Positions 26,541-34,927 are shown, counted from the stretch's first letter. The stretch is DNA of 64,000 nucleotides from Selenomonadales bacterium (GCA_029975165.1 JARKPR010000031.1:103640-167639), one strand, 5' to 3'. Notes: generated from the letters alone by a model not told the origin. Numbers and translations: made by a program.

Positions 26541-26641
26541 CGCGCCTCTGGGCGCGGATAGCTCAACTAAGGCTCGGGCCGATCGCCCGAGCCAAGTTTC
26601 GCTTATCAACGGCCTACCTTCAAAAAAAGACTCCAAGACGC

Positions 26642-26912
26642 AAATAGAAGGGGAGGCGTTGAAGCCTCCCCCATCACGGCACCATCCCTACAGTATAGCT
26701 GATACTGACAGACCGGAATACCTCCATACGCTCGAATGAACCGAATCTTGCGGGTAACTGGCAACTGAGCTGATCCACGACTGGGTCGCTTACGGGGGGA
26801 AACGAAAAACACTACCCTTTGGACCGGTTTGCTACTTGCTAGGCTCGAAAAGACTGACTTTCGGATGCGCTTGCAAATGTTAAAAACCAGAGTCTCTGTA
26901 AGGATGGTGCCT
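26642..26912 (-). ncRNA. Structured noncoding RNA, about 270 nt, family unknown
   Basis: On the minus strand a promoter (TTGCAA, 17 bp, TATAAT) would start RNA at about 26912. The RNA begins directly with GGCACCATCCTTACAG (26911-26896), which pairs with CTGTAGGGATGGTGCC (26693-26678) to give a continuous 16-bp closing helix. The only non-Watson-Crick pair is U-G on this strand but would be a C-A mismatch in a plus-strand RNA, so the strand is supported. A GGGGAGGC / GCCTCCCC hairpin with TTCTATTT ends the unit. No convincing protein frame. It lacks the SRP RNA GGAAGGAAGCAG signature. A 6S-like or raiA-like RNA is possible but untested. Confidence 0.65.
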
Positions 26913-26918
26913 AGCTTT

Positions 26919-26947
26919 ATTATAGCATCCCCGCCCCCTTGTTGCAA
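26919..26947 (-). promoter_or_regulatory. Sigma-70-type promoter of the structured RNA
   Basis: Minus strand TTGCAA (26947-26942), 17-bp spacer, TATAAT (26924-26919) preceded by TGC (extended -10-like). Confidence 0.7.
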
Positions 26948-27020
26948 CATAACGGCGTAATTTTTCTTGCTGCCCGCTCATATCATTAAATGGAAACCAA
27001 ACAGGGGAGGAAAAGCTGCC

Positions 27021-27455
27021 ATGAACAACCTGGAAAGGTTTTTCGACCGGATTTTCGCCGGCTGGCTGCCGGGGCTGCCGCCCAATATAAAAGATGGGGC
27101 GGCGAAAATTCTCCCATGGCTCTTAATCGTCCTCGCGGCCCTCGGCCTGCTGTCCTGGCTGAGCGTCGCCGGCCTCTTCAGCGCCGCCTCCCTCGGCGCC
27201 GTGGGCGCGCGCTACCCCTATCCCGCCTTCGCCGTCACCGTCTTCAACGTCCTTGTCCCCATCCAGCTCGCCCTGGCCATCGCCAGCGGCGGCTACATGC
27301 TGCAGCGGCGCCGCCTCGGCTGGCGGCTGGCTTTCTATGCCCTCCTGCTCGGCCTGCTCGTCAACCTCGTGTGGTTCAGCCTCGCCGGGCTCATCTGGAG
27401 CCTCATCTTCGCCTACCTGCTCTTCCAGGTCAAGCCTTATTTCCGCCAAGGATAA
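27021..27455 (+). CDS. Small four-helix membrane protein, 144 aa
   Basis: After a 35-residue amphipathic start (MNNLERFFDRIFAGWLPGL) come about four hydrophobic helices with a RRRLGWR loop between helices two and three. ATG 27021 follows GGGGAGGAAAAGCTGCC. Resembles uncharacterised Firmicute integral membrane proteins; no function is assignable. Confidence 0.7.
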   Translation: MNNLERFFDRIFAGWLPGLPPNIKDGAAKILPWLLIVLAALGLLSWLSVAGLFSAASLGAVGARYPYPAFAVTVFNVLVPIQLALAIASGGYMLQRRRLGWRLAFYALLLGLLVNLVWFSLAGLIWSLIFAYLLFQVKPYFRQG

Positions 27456-27538
27456 AATGCGGGAGGATTCGTCGCCCCGAGGCGCGAATAATCTGCTAAG
27501 AACCGGCATACTTAAACAGAAAGCCGGCGATCTTAGGA

Positions 27539-28537
27539 GTGATCATTCTGCCGCAGGAAATTCTCCCCGGGCTGTTCCGGCTTGAAATACCTCTGCCCGG
27601 AAACCCCCTCAAGATGCTCAACTCGTACGTCATCATCGGCCCGGAGCGGGCCCTCGTGGTCGACACCGGCTTCAACCGTCCGGAATGCCTGGCGGCGATG
27701 ACCCAGGGCCTGCAGGAACTGGCCGTCGATCCCGAAAGGATCGACCTCTTCATCACCCACACGCACGCCGACCACGTCGGCCAGGCCGGCGTTCTGGCCA
27801 CCGCCACCTCCCGCGTATGGTGCGGCGCCTTCGACGCCTTCGACGTCGACCATGCCATCAGCCTCGACCCCTCCGACCCCTTCTGGGACGGCCCCATCGC
27901 CCTGGCCCGCCGCCACGGCTTCTCGCCATCCGAAGCCACGGAGTCCGTAAGGCGCCACCCCGGATACCGCTACGCCCCCCGAACCCCAATCGCCTTCACC
28001 ACCGTCGCCGACGGCGACGAAATCGCCGCCGGCCGCTACCGCTTCACCTGCCTGGCGACCCCGGGCCATACGCCGTGGCACATGTGCCTGTACGAACCCC
28101 GCGAAAAAATTCTTCTGGCCGGCGATCTTCTGCTGCGCGACATAACCCCCAACATCTCCCTCTGGCGCGAGGAAGGCGACCCCCTGGCCGACTATATTGC
28201 CTCCCTCAAGCGGATCGCGGCCCTCGACATCGCCCTCGTCCTCCCGGGACACCGGCGGCTGTTCGACGACTGCCGGGTAAGGATCGACGAAATGCTCGCC
28301 CACCACGAACACCGGGCCGCCGAAGCGGCCTCCCTCCTGGCGGGCGGCCCGCTCACCGCCTACGACGTTGCCGCCGGCATGACCTGGGACATGACCTACA
28401 GCCACTGGGCCGACGTCCCGTCGGTGCAGAAATGGTTCGCCGTCGGCGAAGCCATCGCCCACCTCCGCTACCTGGAAAGACTGGGGAGAATAAGCCGCTG
28501 CGAGCGGCAAGGCCAGATCATTTTCAAGAAGGACTAG
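27539..28537 (+). CDS. MBL-fold metallo-hydrolase, 332 aa
   Basis: Metallo-beta-lactamase-fold hydrolase: VVDTGFNRPE, the zinc motif THTHADHVGQ near residues 76-85, ATPGHTPWHMCLY, LAGDLLL and LPGHRRLF. A C-terminal extension of about 90 residues (AAEAASLLAGGPLTAYDVAA, then a winged-helix-like end) is shared with lactamase_B/DUF-type hydrolases. The start is unusual: AGGAG (27535-27539) overlaps GTG 27539, so initiation may really be at ATT 27545 or CTG 27548; no in-frame ATG is available. Substrate unknown. Confidence 0.85.
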   Translation: MIILPQEILPGLFRLEIPLPGNPLKMLNSYVIIGPERALVVDTGFNRPECLAAMTQGLQELAVDPERIDLFITHTHADHVGQAGVLATATSRVWCGAFDAFDVDHAISLDPSDPFWDGPIALARRHGFSPSEATESVRRHPGYRYAPRTPIAFTTVADGDEIAAGRYRFTCLATPGHTPWHMCLYEPREKILLAGDLLLRDITPNISLWREEGDPLADYIASLKRIAALDIALVLPGHRRLFDDCRVRIDEMLAHHEHRAAEAASLLAGGPLTAYDVAAGMTWDMTYSHWADVPSVQKWFAVGEAIAHLRYLERLGRISRCERQGQIIFKKD

Positions 28538-28624
28538 AAAGACGGCCGCCGCGGGAAACGGCCGGAATAACAACGGCCACCGCCGGCGAACACTAGAAAC
28601 GAATAATGTGTCGGAGGTGGCGCC

Positions 28625-28768
28625 ATGCCGGATACCTACTCGTTCTGGAACGGCAAAAACCTGAGCGGCCGCCAGGAATACCTCGAGATCGGCGGCGAGG
28701 CCGAATGTGACGGATGCGGATTTCGTTGCGTCGAAGGCACGGAAACCGTAAGCGGAAACGAACTGTAG
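28625..28768 (+). CDS. Small Cys-motif protein, 47 aa
   Basis: CGGAGGTGGCGCC precedes ATG 28625; stop TAG at 28766. The product is acidic and carries CDGCGFRC near residue 28, suggesting metal or Fe-S binding or a redox-active pair. It sits 87 bp after the hydrolase gene and directly before a strong terminator. No family recognised. Confidence 0.6.
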   Translation: MPDTYSFWNGKNLSGRQEYLEIGGEAECDGCGFRCVEGTETVSGNEL

Positions 28769-28773
28769 AGACT

Positions 28774-28799
28774 AAAAAAGAGCGCGAGCGCTCTTTTTT
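28774..28799. terminator. Bidirectional terminator
   Basis: Stem AAAAAAGAGCGC / GCGCTCTTTTTT, serving the 47-residue gene and the histidine kinase on the other strand. Confidence 0.85.
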
Positions 28800-28814
28800 C
28801 TTTGGCAGCCGCCG

Positions 28815-30821
28815 CTATTTATTCCGCAAAGGAAAGTGGACCGAAAACGTCGTCCCGCCCGTACCGCTGTCGAAAGTGATGGTCGCGCCGTGGCGGGCGG
28901 CGATGCTGTAGCACACCGCCAGGCCCAGCCCCACCCCGTACTCCTTCGTCGTAAAAAACGGCGTGCCCACCATGTCGGCAATATCGGGGGCGATCCCCTT
29001 GCCCTGGTCCTGCACCGACAGCACGACCTGATCGTCGCGGCAAGACGTCCTGATGGTCAACGTACCGCCGGGAGGCATGGCATCCAGGCCGTTGCGCGCC
29101 AGATTGACCACGAGCTGGCGGATCTCCTTCTCGTCGAGCGGTACCTCGGGAATCTCCGCCAAGTCGGTCTTCACCGCCTTGTTGTATAAGATGGCGCCGG
29201 CCTCCAGTAGCGGCAGCAGCATCGTTACGATCGTGTTGAGGCTGCCCTCCTTGAGATCCACGGCCTTATTCTTCGCCAGAGAGAGGAACTCGGTTATGAT
29301 GGCGTTAGCCCGGTCTAGCTCGTTGATCATCAGGTCGAAATGATTGCGGTGGTCGGCAAAATGGTCCTTGGCGCTCATCATCTGCAGGAACCCGCGCACC
29401 GTCGTCAGCGGGTTGCGGATCTCGTGGCCGATGCCGGCCGCCATCGACCCGATAAGATTGAGGCGGTCGAGCCGGGCCATCTCCTTTTCGACCCGCTTGC
29501 GCTCGCTGATGTCGCGGGCGATCGACACCATGCAGGGCCGTTCGTCCAGATAAACGAGATGAGTGTCCACCTCCACCGGGATGGTAGTATTGCTGCTTGT
29601 CAGGTAAGCGCTTTCCAACGAAATATGCTTCTGGGCGTAAAGCAACTCGATCTTTTCCCGCGAATCGCCGCGCAGCTCGATCGGCACGATGTCGGTCGGC
29701 GTGCGCTCGAGAAGCTCCTCCCGGTTGTAGCCCAGACGGTGGCAGGCCGTTTCGTTGGCGTCGACGATCAGGCCGGGCAGGCCGTCGGACGTTATCTCGG
29801 CGATGAACAGGATATCATGGATGCTGTTGAACAGCATCCTGTACCGTTCCTCGCTCAAACGCAGGGCCGCTTCGGCGGCCTTGCTCGTGCTCAGTCCCCG
29901 GCGCACGGCAGTGTGCTCGGCGGCGTTTGCCAGGGCCACCGCCGCCATATCGGCAAACTTGGCCAGCAATAAGACCTCGTCCTCGCGGAAATGGTATTCC
30001 TCATCAGGCGAATACAAGCCGAGGACGCCCGCCGGCTTCGTGCCGCGCTTCAGCGGCACGGCCACCGTCGCCACCTCCATATCTTCGTCTTCCGCGGCGT
30101 CGGTCATGAATACCTGGCGGCTCTGGGAGACGGCGGGCTCGCCGGTCTTCCATACCTTGCCCGCCAGGCCGTCCCCCGGCTCCACCGTCGGACTGAGGCG
30201 GCCGCCGACCGCCGGCACCTTCAGCTCCAGCAGCCCGCTCGTCTCGTTGAACAAGTAAATGAAGCCGTGGGGCGTCCCGAGCAGAGACCCGGCGCGGTGC
30301 ACCATAGCTACGAGCAGGTCGCTCTCGTCCAGCTTGCCCATCACCGCCAGAATGGTTTCCTGGAGAAGCGCCAGGCTGCCATGATCCAGGAGCAGGCGCT
30401 GCTCCGACAGCTTCCGGCGGGTGATGTCGCGGAAAATCGCCAGCACAAAATCGTGGTCGCCGATGGCCACCGCTTTGAGATAGCCCTCGACCCAGAACTC
30501 GTGGCCGGCCTTGTTCTTCGTCTTCCACTCGAACATTTGCGGGGCGCCGGCCGCCGCCTCGCGGAAACGGCGCAGCGCCTCCTCGGCGGTATAAGGGTAT
30601 TCCCCCGGCGTCATGGCCACCATACCGAGCCGGCGGGCCTCCTCGTGGGTATAGCCGAACATCTCGCAAGCCTTCTCGTTCAAGGTCACGACCACGCCGG
30701 TGTGACTGTGGTGCAGGAAAATCGCCTCGTTCGTCTGCGCGAAAACGGCAAAATCCGACGGGTTGAAAAAAGGGCGCGGCACGGACGGGGCGACCGGGGA
30801 GATTTTCTTCATCTTTTCCAT
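28815..30821 (-). CDS. PAS-GAF-PAS sensor histidine kinase, 668 aa
   Basis: Cytoplasmic sensor kinase without membrane segments. PAS domain at about residues 20-140, GAF about 155-310, second PAS about 330-445, then HisKA with H-box GIGHEIRNPLTTVRGFLQM and HATPase with N-box NLARNGLDAM, G1 DQGKGIAPDI and G2 GVGLGLAV. Resembles KinA/KinE-type sporulation or stress kinases. ATG 30821 follows TCGGAGGTAAGT; a longer upstream frame lacks a ribosome site. No response regulator is adjacent, so it is an orphan kinase. Confidence 0.92.
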   Translation of the reverse strand: MEKMKKISPVAPSVPRPFFNPSDFAVFAQTNEAIFLHHSHTGVVVTLNEKACEMFGYTHEEARRLGMVAMTPGEYPYTAEEALRRFREAAAGAPQMFEWKTKNKAGHEFWVEGYLKAVAIGDHDFVLAIFRDITRRKLSEQRLLLDHGSLALLQETILAVMGKLDESDLLVAMVHRAGSLLGTPHGFIYLFNETSGLLELKVPAVGGRLSPTVEPGDGLAGKVWKTGEPAVSQSRQVFMTDAAEDEDMEVATVAVPLKRGTKPAGVLGLYSPDEEYHFREDEVLLLAKFADMAAVALANAAEHTAVRRGLSTSKAAEAALRLSEERYRMLFNSIHDILFIAEITSDGLPGLIVDANETACHRLGYNREELLERTPTDIVPIELRGDSREKIELLYAQKHISLESAYLTSSNTTIPVEVDTHLVYLDERPCMVSIARDISERKRVEKEMARLDRLNLIGSMAAGIGHEIRNPLTTVRGFLQMMSAKDHFADHRNHFDLMINELDRANAIITEFLSLAKNKAVDLKEGSLNTIVTMLLPLLEAGAILYNKAVKTDLAEIPEVPLDEKEIRQLVVNLARNGLDAMPPGGTLTIRTSCRDDQVVLSVQDQGKGIAPDIADMVGTPFFTTKEYGVGLGLAVCYSIAARHGATITFDSGTGGTTFSVHFPLRNK

Positions 30822-31022
30822 ACTTACCTCCGAGCCAAGGGCCGGGAATCGATTCGGTAATTTATATTTGACAAACACTGACAAATCCCTTCCAGTTTAG
30901 TGGGAAAAAATGCCTTAATTTGTATTAATTTTTATAATAAAAGCTAAAATGCACAATATATTGATTTTCCTTGACAATATCGCCGGCATCTCCATCGCCG
31001 CCGCCCGCCCTTCGCTTGGTCG

Positions 31023-31063
31023 CAAAAAAAGCCGGCCATCGGTACCCCGGCGGCCGGTCTTTT
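31023..31063 (-). terminator. Terminator after wrbA
   Basis: Minus strand stem GACCGGCC / GGCCGGCT with TTTTTT tail. Confidence 0.8.
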
Positions 31064-31066
31064 CCG

Positions 31067-31678
31067 CTACTTCGTCAACTTGGCCGCAATCGCCGCCACG
31101 TGTCTGCCCTGGAAGCGCGCACCGTCGAGCTCGATCTTGTTCGGCATCCGTCCGCCGTCCGGGCCGGCGATTGTCGACGCCCCGTACGGCGAGCAGCCGG
31201 CCACCTCGTCGACCAGCGTCTGCGGCTGGTAAGTATATGGCAGGCCGACGATAACCATCCCGTGATGGAGGAGCGTGGTGTGGAAACTCAGGATGGTCGA
31301 CTCCTGGCCGCCGTGCTGGGTGCCGCTGCTCGTGAACACGCTGCCGACCTTGCCGACCAGAGCGCCCTTCGCCCACAACCCGCCCGTGGCGTCGAGGAAC
31401 GACCGCATCTGGCCGCACATGTTTCCGAACCTCGTCGGCGAGCCGAAGACGATCGCGTCCGCCTCGGCCAGCTCCGCTACGGTGCACACCGGCACATGGG
31501 CCATCATTTTTTGGGCCTCCGTTGCCCCCAGCTTCGCCACCAGCTCGGCGGACAGCGTCTCCGGCGCGCGCCGCAGCACGGCCTCCGCCCCCGGCACCTC
31601 GCCTATCCCCTCGGCCACCGCCTCGGCCAGGCGGTGTATATGGCCGTAAAGGGAATAATAAACAACCAGAACCTTCAT
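31067..31678 (-). CDS. wrbA: NAD(P)H:quinone oxidoreductase / flavodoxin-like WrbA
   Basis: FMN-binding flavodoxin-fold protein of 203 aa. Visible motifs: [20 protein letters not shown] (FMN phosphate loop), [36 protein letters not shown], and [12 protein letters not shown] near the end. Length and motifs fit WrbA, which reduces quinones by two electrons. ATG follows GAGGCGACG. Single gene. Confidence 0.93.
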   Translation of the reverse strand: MKVLVVYYSLYGHIHRLAEAVAEGIGEVPGAEAVLRRAPETLSAELVAKLGATEAQKMMAHVPVCTVAELAEADAIVFGSPTRFGNMCGQMRSFLDATGGLWAKGALVGKVGSVFTSSGTQHGGQESTILSFHTTLLHHGMVIVGLPYTYQPQTLVDEVAGCSPYGASTIAGPDGGRMPNKIELDGARFQGRHVAAIAAKLTK

Positions 31679-31822
31679 ATCGTCGCCTCCTCGTAATTCT
31701 TATTAAATGATATTACATATCAATTTATTCGCGCCGCCGGCCGGAACTTCCTGCCAAGGAATTAAATCCCGTTCATGCCTGCCCGTCGCCCGGGGAAAGA
31801 TAAAAACGAGACCAACAGAAAA

Positions 31823-31850
31823 GAACCATCGCCGCGCCGTGATGGTTTTT
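31823..31850 (+). terminator. Orphan terminator-like hairpin
   Basis: Stem AACCATC / GATGGTT followed by TTTTCATTTT, with no plus-strand gene upstream. It may end a short unannotated RNA from 31700-31850. Confidence 0.5.
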
Positions 31851-31866
31851 TCATTTTAAAAGACTA

Positions 31867-31980
31867 AGGCCGTTCAGAAGTGCCCAGATGCAAGACGCAC
31901 CGGAAGAGCGCGCCGCGCCGCGTGCTTGGTTGCGTACGCTGGCAAGCGCTCTGGGAGCAATGCCGCAGACGGGGCGCTGC
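31867..31980. repeat. Palindromic intergenic repeat, copy B
   Basis: Shares GATGCAAG-CGC, GAAGAGC and GAGCAAYGCCGCAGAYGGGG with copy A, with a larger centre containing GAGCGC / GCGCTC arms and GCGTACGC. Outer arms GTGCCC / GGGCGC. It ends only 30 bp before the TerC start, so it lies in that mRNA leader. Confidence 0.6.
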
Positions 31981-32010
31981 CGGGCGGCCGGTACGGAGGC
32001 AGGTGACGGC

Positions 32011-32676
32011 ATGGAATACCTCGGCCCGCTGTTCGCCATCATCATGGTCAACTTGCTCCTCAGCGGCGACAACGCCCTCGTCATCGCCCTGGCCAGCAGG
32101 CGACTGCCGCCCCGGCAGCAGCGCCAGGCCATCCTGTGGGGCGGCGCCGGCGCCGTAGGCCTGCGCATCGTCCTCACCCTCGTCGCCGTCATCCTGCTCA
32201 CCGTCCCCTACCTCCAGCTCATCGGCGGCCTCCTCCTCGAGTGGGTCGCCATCAAGCTCGTCACCGACGACCACAGCGACGAAAACGAAATCGAGGCCGC
32301 CGGCGACCTGTGGACCGCCATCAAAACCATTCTCGTCGCCGACCTCGTCATGAGCCTCGACAACGTCATCGCCATCGCCGGCGTCGCCAAAGGCCACACC
32401 GGCCTCCTCATCATCGGCCTCGCCATCAGCATCCCGATCATCGTCTGGGGCAGCACCCTCATCACCGCCCTCATGCAGCGCTGGCCGGTCATCGTCGTCA
32501 TCGGCGCCGCCTTCCTCGGTTGGACGGCCGGCGGCATGATTCTCGCCGACCCGGCCGGCAGCACCTTCGCCGTCGCCTACCCCTTCCTCCACTGGGCCGT
32601 GCCCGGCCTGTTCGCCGCCGCCGTCGTGGCCTGCGACTTCCTCAAAGGCAGGCCGAAAGCGCGGGGCGAAGGGTAA
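32011..32676 (+). CDS. TerC-family integral membrane protein, 222 aa
   Basis: Polytopic protein (about seven helices) with the TerC/YkoY signatures MVNLLLSGDNALVIALA near the N-terminus and DLVMSLDNVIAIAGVA in the middle; the acidic DN residues are proposed metal sites. Family members export metals such as Mn, or support secreted-enzyme metallation. ATG 32011 follows GGAGGCAGGTGACGGC. I do not see a yybP-ykoY Mn riboswitch in the leader; the leader instead holds a palindromic repeat. Confidence 0.88.
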   Translation: MEYLGPLFAIIMVNLLLSGDNALVIALASRRLPPRQQRQAILWGGAGAVGLRIVLTLVAVILLTVPYLQLIGGLLLEWVAIKLVTDDHSDENEIEAAGDLWTAIKTILVADLVMSLDNVIAIAGVAKGHTGLLIIGLAISIPIIVWGSTLITALMQRWPVIVVIGAAFLGWTAGGMILADPAGSTFAVAYPFLHWAVPGLFAAAVVACDFLKGRPKARGEG

Positions 32677-32693
32677 GTGCCCCATACCCGCAG

Positions 32694-32727
32694 AAAAGCC
32701 GGCCCCCCGTTCGCGGGACCGGCTTTT
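32694..32727. terminator. Bidirectional terminator
   Basis: Stem AAAAGCCGG / CCGGCTTTT with inner CCCCG / CGGG pairing; lies between terC and the convergent small gene. Confidence 0.8.
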
Positions 32728-32742
32728 GCCTGCCGTAGGCGG

Positions 32743-32985
32743 TTACACCGTCTGATTCGCTTGCGCGGAAAAATCGAGGCCGGCAAGAAACCCGTCGAAC
32801 TTCGAATCGGTCTGAGCCTGTACCAAAATCGCCTGGAGCAATTCCTCGATATAATTGATAGTGCGCTCATCGTTCGTAAGCAGCTCGATATGCGACCGTA
32901 ACTTGTGATGCAAAAGCTGTAACTCCGCCGATTCGCTGACCTTTTCCGCGATAACCTTGCCGATAAGATTATGCCACTCCGCCAT
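32743..32985 (-). CDS. Small helical protein, 80 aa
   Basis: MAEWHNLIGKVIAEKVSESA opens a helix-rich, soluble protein with heptad-like leucines (ELQLLHHKLRSHIELLTN, YIEELLQAILVQAQ). ATG 32985 follows GGAGGTGGTACAT. No recognised family; likely dimeric by its amphipathic helices. Confidence 0.55.
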   Translation of the reverse strand: MAEWHNLIGKVIAEKVSESAELQLLHHKLRSHIELLTNDERTINYIEELLQAILVQAQTDSKFDGFLAGLDFSAQANQTV

Positions 32986-33057
32986 ATGTACCACCTCCGC
33001 ATTCTCATCTCTATACTATAACAATCGGCGGCAAGATTCAAACAGCAAATGCGGCCT

Positions 33058-33960
33058 TCAGAACCGGAACTCGCTCGACACATAAAACCCCTTCTGCACA
33101 TTCGTCGCCTTATCCCAGGTTACCTCGCCGTTCGTGCTCTCCGCCCCGTTATACAGGCTCATATACTGGTAACGGTAGCCGGCCGTCACCGCCGCCGTCT
33201 TACTGTCGTTCAGCGCGTACCGCAGCCCGACGTACGCGTCCACCATCTGCCCCACGCCGCTGTGGTCGAAGTCCAGGCTGCGCAGGTTCCACCAGCCGTG
33301 GCCCTGGACGAGGGTGAGAGGGGAGTAGGCCAGCGAACCGACTACACTTACCCGGGGCGACAGAGCGACCCTGTCCCGCACCCCGACGTGCGGCCCCTGG
33401 TACGTGGCCGTGTACGTCGAATCGAGGCCCGGCAATGTGTCGGGAGGACTCTGAGCGGTATAATTCTCTATGTAATAGACTCCTTCGGTCATGCGGAACG
33501 CGTTCTGACGGTACCCGTAGCCGATGAAGAACTCGTGGCCGTCCGCCCCTTGCCTGACGAAGTCGACGTTCGCGAACGCGCTCGCCCCGGTCGTCTTGAA
33601 CTCGCCGTAATACCACGGATTCTGGCTGTGCGTGTAGTCCCAGTCCGTATCGCTGCCCGCCCTGCCCCGCAGGCCGTTCGTCAGCCCGCCCTCGACCCGC
33701 AGCTTGTTCCCGCGCTTCAGCACGTTCTCATAGCTGACAGTGAGATAAGTGCCGCTTTGCGGGTAGCGCAGTTCCGACGCGCCGTCGGCCGGGAAAGTGA
33801 TCCGCCACATCTGCCAGCCGTCGGCCGGCCACTGGCCGAGCGTCAGCTCGCCCGCCGCCGCCGCCCCCGTCCAGGTCAAAAAAACCAGCGTCGCCAGGAT
33901 CAGGGACCGCGCCATCTTCTGCAAAACTACTCCCCACTTTACATAAACATTAAAAGACAT
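33058..33960 (-). CDS. Omptin-like outer-membrane beta-barrel protein, about 300 aa
   Basis: Signal peptide (MARSLILATLVFLTWTGAAAAG) then a beta-barrel with alternating strands ending in the terminal aromatic SSEFRF expected for outer-membrane insertion. The overall layout resembles omptins: an SDTDWD segment near the first catalytic aspartates and YQGPHVGVRDRV and GSLAYSPL strands. The OmpT-type D-x-H dyad is not evident (the equivalent loop has QGHGWWN), so it may not be a protease. Start is uncertain: ATG 33960 or ATG 33915; the latter gives a cleaner signal peptide but neither has a strong ribosome site. Confidence 0.65.
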   Translation of the reverse strand: MSFNVYVKWGVVLQKMARSLILATLVFLTWTGAAAAGELTLGQWPADGWQMWRITFPADGASELRYPQSGTYLTVSYENVLKRGNKLRVEGGLTNGLRGRAGSDTDWDYTHSQNPWYYGEFKTTGASAFANVDFVRQGADGHEFFIGYGYRQNAFRMTEGVYYIENYTAQSPPDTLPGLDSTYTATYQGPHVGVRDRVALSPRVSVVGSLAYSPLTLVQGHGWWNLRSLDFDHSGVGQMVDAYVGLRYALNDSKTAAVTAGYRYQYMSLYNGAESTNGEVTWDKATNVQKGFYVSSEFRF

Positions 33961-34078
33961 ATTCGCCCTGTCCTGGGAGGAAACCTGTTCCCTTGATACC
34001 GGTAATTTATGTAAAGAAAGGCATAAAATCGTCACCGCCACACAGACTAAAGACAACACACAGCGAGGAGGAGTCACA

Positions 34079-34882
34079 GTGCCCGACCGGGAACAGCTCA
34101 TCACCAGCACCGACGAAGTCAGCAGGGGGGACGTGGAATCCGTCCTGGGACGGGGCGACGCCAGCGGCAGCAACGACCCCGACGCCCATTTCGACGTCCA
34201 CGCCAACGCCCGCAAATACTACGACATCGCCAAGTCCCCGCCGCCGGAGGGCGTATTTGCCTGGCAGCGCGAACATATCCGCACCCACGACCAAGGCGCC
34301 GACGGCTACCCCCTCAACATCATCCTCGATCCGGCCATGCGCGAAATGTACCAGCACGTCCACGCCCAGGGGCTGACCAACGTCTTCGACCGCTGGCAGC
34401 AGCAGGAAAAGATCCGCTGCACCTTCTGCACCCAGGGTCTGAGCTGCCAGCTCTGCGCCCAGGGCCCGTGCCGCATCAACCCCAAAGTGCCGCGCGGCGC
34501 CTGCGGCGTCGACGCCCACGTCATGGTCGCCCGCAACTTCGTCTACCGCCACGTCACCATCGGCACCGCCGCCAACATCTTCCACGCCCAGCAGGCCGCC
34601 CGCACCCTCAAGGCCGCCGCCGAAGAACCCGAAAGCGGCCTGACCATCCGCGACCCGGACAAGCTCCTCAAATACGCCGAAATGGCCGGCCTCAACAGCA
34701 AACAAGACGTGAACAAAGTCGCCCGCACCTTCGCCGACTGGGTGCTCGCCGACATGGGCCGTCCCTACTACGAGGAAGCCGCCATGGTCCAGGCCTTCGC
34801 CCCTGCCAAGCGCAAGGAACTATGGCGCAAGCTCAAGCTCTTCCCCGGCGGCGGCAACAGCGAGGTCGCGTTTGCAAAATAG
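34079..34882 (+). CDS. cooS: Anaerobic carbon monoxide dehydrogenase, N-terminal fragment interrupted by the prophage
   Basis: N-terminal part of a Ni-Fe-S CO dehydrogenase (normally about 630-680 aa). FDRWQQQEKIRCTFC...LSCQLCAQGPCRINP...GACGVDAHVMVARN aligns by eye with the D- and B-cluster region of CooS. The B-cluster cysteines are C123, C126, C131 and C142. D-cluster ligands are C114 and probably C117, because the usual second ligand is S122. Homology runs to PGGGNSEV (residue 263, near 34867); the next four residues and the stop come from other DNA. A serine recombinase gene begins 105 bp later. GTG start follows GCGAGGAGGAGTCACA. C-terminal C-cluster domains should lie beyond the right end of the window. 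Confidence 0.85.
   Translation: MPDREQLITSTDEVSRGDVESVLGRGDASGSNDPDAHFDVHANARKYYDIAKSPPPEGVFAWQREHIRTHDQGADGYPLNIILDPAMREMYQHVHAQGLTNVFDRWQQQEKIRCTFCTQGLSCQLCAQGPCRINPKVPRGACGVDAHVMVARNFVYRHVTIGTAANIFHAQQAARTLKAAAEEPESGLTIRDPDKLLKYAEMAGLNSKQDVNKVARTFADWVLADMGRPYYEEAAMVQAFAPAKRKELWRKLKLFPGGGNSEVAFAK
34860..34875. other. Predicted prophage left attachment junction (attL)
   Basis: The cooS reading frame stops resembling CO dehydrogenase after the GTC codon ending at 34867, and non-host DNA follows. The crossover core of a serine integrase is usually only a few bases and must lie about here; its exact bases cannot be fixed without the right junction. Confidence 0.6.
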
Positions 34883-34898
34883 GCCAAAACAGCCGCTT

Positions 34899-34927
34899 TG
34901 TGAATAAAGGACAAAAACCCTACAATA
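34899..34927 (+). promoter_or_regulatory. Promoter of the integrase gene
   Basis: TTGTGA, 17-bp spacer, TACAAT, about 60 bp before the recombinase start. Confidence 0.5.

Noticed and set aside
26642..26912. SRP RNA or tmRNA
   Set aside because: The SRP GGAAGGAAGCAG-type loop and the tmRNA 3' acceptor sequence are both missing.
31860..32010. yybP-ykoY manganese riboswitch before terC
   Set aside because: The diagnostic GGGGAGTAG block is absent. The sequence matches the palindromic repeat also found at 26488.
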